Source: RGIG8782 sp017475895
GTDB lineage: Bacteria; Pseudomonadota; Alphaproteobacteria; Rickettsiales; UBA1997
Direction: 5' to 3'
Assembly: GCA_947167315.1 (NCBI GenBank)
Contig: CAMVHP010000015.1
Coordinates: 1 to 19,308 of the forward strand
DNA: 19,308 nucleotides
Below the pieces are notes generated by a model that had not been told where the DNA came from, searched no databases, and worked only from the letters and a program-made list of their open reading frames with translations. Both the position numbers and the translations under genes were made by a program. Below are positions 14,501 to 19,308 of this stretch, in pieces. Each line of letters begins with the position of its first letter. The first letter of the stretch is position 1.

Positions 14501-17500
14501 TTACTGACCGACCTGTGTTACCTTTTTATCAATACCCCGAACTTGTTGAATGAATTGTTTACTTTGATTTTCAACTTCTTCAAGGACTACTGTAACAGAC
14601 TTAAACGCCTCATACTTCTCCTTTATATCTTCTTGATCTTTATCTATACTACCTACAACCTCCATCTGTTTTGACAGTAGAACCGATTGTTCTGGTTCTA
14701 CAACTTCTGTCGTCTTTTTAGTATTAAACACTTTATCTATTGCTTTATTTATTGTTTCTTGTTTTATATTCTGTTCTTCTTGTTTTTTTCTTTCTTTCTC
14801 TTGTTCTTTTTTTATTCTTTCTTCCTTTTTTCTTTTTTCTTCTTCTGCTTTTTCTAATTTTGCTTGCATATCCTCTATTTGTTTCTGTTTTTCCTGCTCC
14901 ATTGCCTGCGTTATATATTGCCCTATCTTCCTTCTATTTTCTTCCATCTGTTCTTTTGCTTTTGCTAACTGCTCTTGTTTTCCTTGTAAACTAGATCTTG
15001 CATCATCTATTTTTTTTTGTTCTTCTTTTTGTTTTTCTTTTAAATTTTGCATTAGTGTTGGTATATTTTCTAGTTTAGTATTTACCTCACCTATTTCCTC
15101 TTGTAACTTACTAAGTTTTTCCTTGTTTTTATCTAATATAGTTTTTTGTTGTCCTAATTGTTGAGTTAGTGGATTAAGTTGATTTAATTGTTCATCTAAC
15201 TTAGTTATTTTGTCTTGTAAATCTTTTCGTTGTTGTGATTTTTCACCATTAAATGCATTCTCATTTTTTGTCTGTTCTAAATTAAATTTCTCTTTGTTTT
15301 GTTTCTCTTCTTCAAGTTGTCTATTTACTTTATCTTCTACGTCTTGCCTTAACGTTTGTGTCAATTCGTTTAATTTGCTAGTAGCTAAGACATTAATTAA
15401 TCCTTGTTTGAACTTCTCAAAGTGTTCTCGATTAATTATGTCTCCTTTTTCATCTAATTTTACTATGAAATCTTTGCCGTTTATTGTTATTTTACCTTCT
15501 ATATCTTCTTTTGCTTTTTTTATGTTGTCTCCTATAGTTGTTTGTGTTTGTGTATTTTTACGTTTTTGGTCTTCTAATTGTTCTTCTATTCCTTCTAATT
15601 TTCTATTATCTTCAAGTGCTTTTTTGACCTTTTCTAAATCTTCATTATTTTTTATAAGAATAAATTCGTTCTTTACTTCAAAATTACCTCGTTCTTCTTT
15701 TTTTATATCATTAATGCTAACTGCAACATAACTGTAATAATTTTCAGGTTTACTTTGTTCATCTATTTTTTTTCTTTCTGCCAATATTCTATTTGTAACC
15801 TCTTGTAATTTAGCATCAGTTTCTGCATTAACTGCTGTTTTAGCATCTTCTTTTATCTTTGTGTCGAGACCTAGTGTTTCTTTCTCTATTATAGCGTCAA
15901 TTATTTGTTGTTTATTACCTTCATTCAATTCAAATGTTCCATTACCAACTGTTATCGTGCTTGGCTTGAATGATTTCTTCTGATAATTACTACTATATAA
16001 CTCATTTAATTTACTTTGTAATGCTGTTTTTTGTTCTTTTATCTCTCTTGTTTTATCTGTTACTTGTTTCGTAACTTTTCCTTGTTGTTCAGTTTGTGCT
16101 TCAATTGTTGCTGTCAAAGTTTTTATTTGGTTTTCTATATCTTCTTTTTGCTTGTTTAAATTTATTTCATAATCCCTTATTTTTTCTGTCTTATTATTTA
16201 CTTCTTTATCTAACTTCTTTTGTGCTTCAGCAATCGTCCCAGTTTGTTCTGTTATTTGTTCATTCCATTTTTTTACCTTTTCTCCTTGTTCTGCAAGCTT
16301 TTTATTTAATTCATCTATTTTTGTTTTGTCCTTAAGACCATCATTAAGACCATATTTATTATTGTATTCTATATTAAGCAGTTGGGTATATATTTCGTCT
16401 AATTTTTTAGGATTCGTTTCTGTTTCTAATACTTCTTCAAAACCTGTCAGTTTAGCTTCTATTTTATCCATGGCAATTTGTACTAATGAATCATGTTCTA
16501 CATCAGTGATGCTATTACCATCTGTTTTAATACCATTGGGTTTTATAACGTTTTCAAGATCTGTATTCAAGGCTCTGGTTTTCTCATTAATTCTTCCCTG
16601 TAATATTTTTATCTTTTTTTGTATTTCTTTCTTACATTCATCTATTTCCTTATTTGGATCATCTTGTTTCTGTTGTTCTTCCTTTTGTTTTTGTTTTTCT
16701 GCTTCTTCTTTTTGTTTTTGCTCTTCTTCTAATTTCTTTTCTGCTTCCACATCGTACTTTATTCCAGTTTTTTCCTGCAGAAAGTTAAGCACATCTTCCG
16801 GTTTTTCTCCAGTTTGTGCGGCCAACAATTCTGCCAACTTTCCTATGTTACCAGGTTTTAACTCAGTTAAATAGTTTCCCTTAGCATCCTTGAAGTCTTT
16901 CGTAAAACCAGATCCCGGTATATAGTCTATAAATACCCTTTTATTGTCGCCTTCTCCTAGCGTTTTGTATTTAAAATTGTATTTTGTCTTATTTTTTGTC
17001 TCTTTGGTTTGTTTAAAGGCAATTACTTCGGTTTGTTTTTTATTTTTCTTTACGGTTTTAAGTGCGTTTGCACCGATGTTTATGTTGATAAAATTGTTTA
17101 TGACTGGTGCAACTCCCATACCGTATTGCATCCCCTGTTGTAAACCCATTCCTTGACCATAATACTGAGCGAATTGCGCAGCTAAATCTGGATTAGGAAA
17201 TTGATTAGCAGCAGGTACTGCATTTTGTGACTGTTGCTGCGGCTGTTGTTGATCTAATGGTTGATCTTTTGGATTTTTAGCTTCTGGATCTTGTTCGTCT
17301 TTAGATTTTGGGTTTGTAGCTTGTTTTACTATAGGTCTGGTGCTAACTTTTGGAAATTTTGGTAATATTTTAAGGTCAGCTATCAATGCTCCGGTCATCG
17401 CCAGAAAACCTACGCCCGGTACCAGAGCAGCAACCAAAAATGCCACAGTGTTTATCGGTATCAATGCATATTGTGGATGTATTCCTATACGCTCCATAGA

Positions 17501-19308
17501 TTCGATAGTTGATTTGTCCTGTGGAGTTAGACTGTCTTTTACCTTTTGTATTTCCTCGTTTGTAGCCTGATCGTCGGTTGAATTTGGAACAGGAATAAGC
17601 TCATTCAGCAGTTCTGGGTTTAGCTCCGGATTTCCCATTGAGTTTGGTACAAAATCCTGTGGAAACATACCGCCTTGATTTGGAATTACTCCCTGAATGG
17701 ATACTCCGCCCTGCGGTACCGGTGCTCCATTTACGGTTACCACACCACCTTGGTTTGTTCCCCCCAAAATACTTTGTATGTCAATCGTGTTTGAAACCGT
17801 AACGCCTTCAGTTTCTAAGCTTTTCGCCAGATACTCGGCCGCCATCTCCTGCAGTATCTTTTTTCTTTTTTCAACATTTTCTTCAAATGTTTTTGGATTA
17901 GTTAAACCTTCGATTTGTTCACTTTCTTTTAGCTCATTCAGTCTATTTTCTAGTATTTTTTTCTTTTCTGCCTCGTACTCTTCTTTACTCAGACCTTTGG
18001 CCTCCAATTCCATCAATTCCGAAGCTGTGCTGTAACAAGCTTCATCATATTGCAATATTTCTTCATCAACCGCTTGATTTCTTCTTGCTCTTTCCGTCAT
18101 GTATATGTTTCTTATATCACGAACTACGGTTGATGCCACAAGTACATTGTTGTATTGTTTTAATGATTGTTCCTGTACCTTTTGTTTTGCTTTTTCGTCT
18201 CCGTCTCCATCTTCACCTTCACCTTCATCTTCGTCCTCTTCTCCCTCTTGGCTTGATACTATTGAGGAGGCGTCTAGAGATAAAACCGCTTGATTTTGTT
18301 CCAGTCCAACATTGGGATCAATTTCCAACTTGTATGTGCTTGTTATTTCTGTTTCTTTTGTGTCTACTTCTACTGTATCCGTGTCATTGTGCTCAACTAG
18401 ACCTGTAATTTCTTCTATATCTTCTTCTTCTTCCTCTGGATCTCCATCGTCTTCACCGCTTGAAGGGGGTTCATCCTCTGGAGGAGAAGGGGGGTTATCA
18501 TTTGTTTTGGATTTATCTTCTGCCTCTGGTTTTGGTATATCTAATTGGTCTATAGACATATTTTCGTCTATGCCTTGTATGTTGACCGACGCTAGTTTTG
18601 TATCTGGAGTGTCTATATTTTTTAGATCAGTAACAGTATGTTGTGTAGCATCTATTTTTGTTTGCAATATTTCTCGTAATTGAGTACTTTGTTCCTCTGA
18701 TTGTTCCTCTGGTTTTTTTGTACCATCCTGTCTCGGTTCTTCATCAGTTGTTCCCTTGGTGTCAATCGTTTCATCGACTTGATTTTGACCTTGTTTAACG
18801 GTTGTAAAGTAATTCGGGTTATTATCTAATTGTGTGTTTATTTTAACCGGTGCATTTACACTGATTGAAGCTTGTGGCTGTATTTTAAACTCTTCTGTTG
18901 GCGTAATAATTTCAACTTGAGCGGGCTGCTTTGGGTTGTTTAGAGCTTCTTCCTCTGCTTTGATTTGTGTGGCTATTTTATCAAGATCACTATGACCAGT
19001 GAAGCCACGAGTAGTTAAATTGCTCAATTTGCTTATGTTTTTTTTATTAGCAACATAATATTTCATATAATCTTCCAAAGGGATCATATATGTCGCCTTA
19101 TCTCCGTTATAATCATTACCGTTAAGGAAAAGACCGGTAATATTTTTACCATCGTATTTAGCCCATAAATGTCCACCAAAAGTACTACCATAAATACCAT
19201 TAGCTTTATTATTTAATGGTATATATACTTCTTCCTTACCTTTAGATTCACTCAAAGCATTATCAGTATTGCATCGTACTTCCCTAGCTTTAGTTTTTGG
19301 TAAAATAT
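14501..19308 (-). CDS. very large acidic, coiled-coil protein with one hydrophobic hairpin, 5' end outside window
   Basis: The frame is open from the right edge to the TAA at 14501, with 1601 residues visible (numbered from the codon at 19306). A TTG at 19255 could be called as start, but 17 more in-frame codons without a stop lie above it, so the true start is outside. In order: a compact N-terminal region (about 20-110, GGHLWAKYDGKNITGLF); a low-complexity acidic segment (about 266-303 and 355-372, rich in Glu/Asp/Pro/Gly); a helical region (about 415-500); a Gly/Pro/Asn linker; a hydrophobic hairpin (about 612-645) that may span a membrane twice; a Gln/Asn-rich stretch (about 683-736); and then almost continuous coiled coil from about 850 to 1595, rich in Lys/Glu/Gln, with two Lys-Glu-Gln tracts. 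I do not recognise the family. Possible roles are a surface or secreted scaffold or effector, or a structural filament. It is the first visible gene of the radA-tsaE operon. Confidence 0.85.
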   Translation of the reverse strand, partial: ILPKTKAREVRCNTDNALSESKGKEEVYIPLNNKANGIYGSTFGGHLWAKYDGKNITGLFLNGNDYNGDKATYMIPLEDYMKYYVANKKNISKLSNLTTRGFTGHSDLDKIATQIKAEEEALNNPKQPAQVEIITPTEEFKIQPQASISVNAPVKINTQLDNNPNYFTTVKQGQNQVDETIDTKGTTDEEPRQDGTKKPEEQSEEQSTQLREILQTKIDATQHTVTDLKNIDTPDTKLASVNIQGIDENMSIDQLDIPKPEAEDKSKTNDNPPSPPEDEPPSSGEDDGDPEEEEEDIEEITGLVEHNDTDTVEVDTKETEITSTYKLEIDPNVGLEQNQAVLSLDASSIVSSQEGEEDEDEGEGEDGDGDEKAKQKVQEQSLKQYNNVLVASTVVRDIRNIYMTERARRNQAVDEEILQYDEACYSTASELMELEAKGLSKEEYEAEKKKILENRLNELKESEQIEGLTNPKTFEENVEKRKKILQEMAAEYLAKSLETEGVTVSNTIDIQSILGGTNQGGVVTVNGAPVPQGGVSIQGVIPNQGGMFPQDFVPNSMGNPELNPELLNELIPVPNSTDDQATNEEIQKVKDSLTPQDKSTIESMERIGIHPQYALIPINTVAFLVAALVPGVGFLAMTGALIADLKILPKFPKVSTRPIVKQATNPKSKDEQDPEAKNPKDQPLDQQQPQQQSQNAVPAANQFPNPDLAAQFAQYYGQGMGLQQGMQYGMGVAPVINNFININIGANALKTVKKNKKQTEVIAFKQTKETKNKTKYNFKYKTLGEGDNKRVFIDYIPGSGFTKDFKDAKGNYLTELKPGNIGKLAELLAAQTGEKPEDVLNFLQEKTGIKYDVEAEKKLEEEQKQKEEAEKQKQKEEQQKQDDPNKEIDECKKEIQKKIKILQGRINEKTRALNTDLENVIKPNGIKTDGNSITDVEHDSLVQIAMDKIEAKLTGFEEVLETETNPKKLDEIYTQLLNIEYNNKYGLNDGLKDKTKIDELNKKLAEQGEKVKKWNEQITEQTGTIAEAQKKLDKEVNNKTEKIRDYEINLNKQKEDIENQIKTLTATIEAQTEQQGKVTKQVTDKTREIKEQKTALQSKLNELYSSNYQKKSFKPSTITVGNGTFELNEGNKQQIIDAIIEKETLGLDTKIKEDAKTAVNAETDAKLQEVTNRILAERKKIDEQSKPENYYSYVAVSINDIKKEERGNFEVKNEFILIKNNEDLEKVKKALEDNRKLEGIEEQLEDQKRKNTQTQTTIGDNIKKAKEDIEGKITINGKDFIVKLDEKGDIINREHFEKFKQGLINVLATSKLNELTQTLRQDVEDKVNRQLEEEKQNKEKFNLEQTKNENAFNGEKSQQRKDLQDKITKLDEQLNQLNPLTQQLGQQKTILDKNKEKLSKLQEEIGEVNTKLENIPTLMQNLKEKQKEEQKKIDDARSSLQGKQEQLAKAKEQMEENRRKIGQYITQAMEQEKQKQIEDMQAKLEKAEEEKRKKEERIKKEQEKERKKQEEQNIKQETINKAIDKVFNTKKTTEVVEPEQSVLLSKQMEVVGSIDKDQEDIKEKYEAFKSVTVVLEEVENQSKQFIQQVRGIDKKVTQVGQ

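Noticed and set aside
14740..18683. Plus-strand ORFs rich in Leu, Phe and Ser opposite the coiled-coil gene
   Set aside because: They are antisense reads of Lys/Glu/Gln-rich codons, which give Phe/Leu/Ser-rich peptides that mimic membrane proteins. They have no promoter or family signature.
19253..19255. TTG at 19255 as the start of the large coiled-coil gene
   Set aside because: The frame continues open for 17 codons to the window edge and no ribosome binding site precedes the TTG, so the gene is simply cut by the window.

Overview
The window is A+T-rich and looks like part of the chromosome of an obligate intracellular alphaproteobacterium, probably Rickettsiales-like. The reasons are base composition, a HisS of the Rickettsia type (LRPEFTAG instead of LRPEGTAG in motif 2), very short leaders without Shine-Dalgarno sequences, and a family of decaying paralogues with eukaryote-like MORN repeats. 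TGA is used as a stop (radA), so the code is standard bacterial. The taxonomic placement is an inference.

Positions 1-8823 hold a tandem array of five paralogous genes, all on the minus strand, called here morn1 to morn5 from left to right (working labels, not gene symbols). Each has its own near-identical sigma70 promoter: TTGACT, 16 bp, extended -10 TGnTATAAT, then 26-28 nt to the ATG. The shared architecture is a short N-terminal block (KIYYD...YTSDTGPLS), an N-terminal MORN array, a conserved central block, a block with ordered His-Asp-Gln-Cys residues that resembles the catalytic order of CE-clan cysteine proteases or acetyltransferases (Ulp1/YopJ type), a charged helical linker and a C-terminal MORN array. 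morn1 runs off the left edge. morn2 and morn5 are intact through the His/Cys block. morn3 and morn4 are broken by single-base losses in short homopolymers. A C-terminal tail, NN(K/R)QQDI(F/C)-stop, is conserved downstream of morn2, morn3 and morn4 but is out of frame with the main ORF in all three.

Positions 8892-9017 carry tRNA-Leu(GAG) on the plus strand with a good promoter; it converges with hisS.

Positions 9031-12650 hold hisS and a KAP-family P-loop NTPase with two membrane segments inserted between Walker A and Walker B. The NTPase has its own promoter.

Positions 12689-19308 look like one minus-strand operon: a very large acidic and coiled-coil protein (1601 residues visible, 5' end outside the window), radA 7 nt downstream, and tsaE overlapping radA by ATGA.

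The housekeeping genes and the 4.8-kb coiled-coil ORF are intact. The single-base indels are confined to the MORN array, which argues for real decay or phase variation there and against general sequencing error. The MORN/His-Cys family is the strongest candidate for an undescribed system: a recombining, partly silenced set of putative host-directed effectors.
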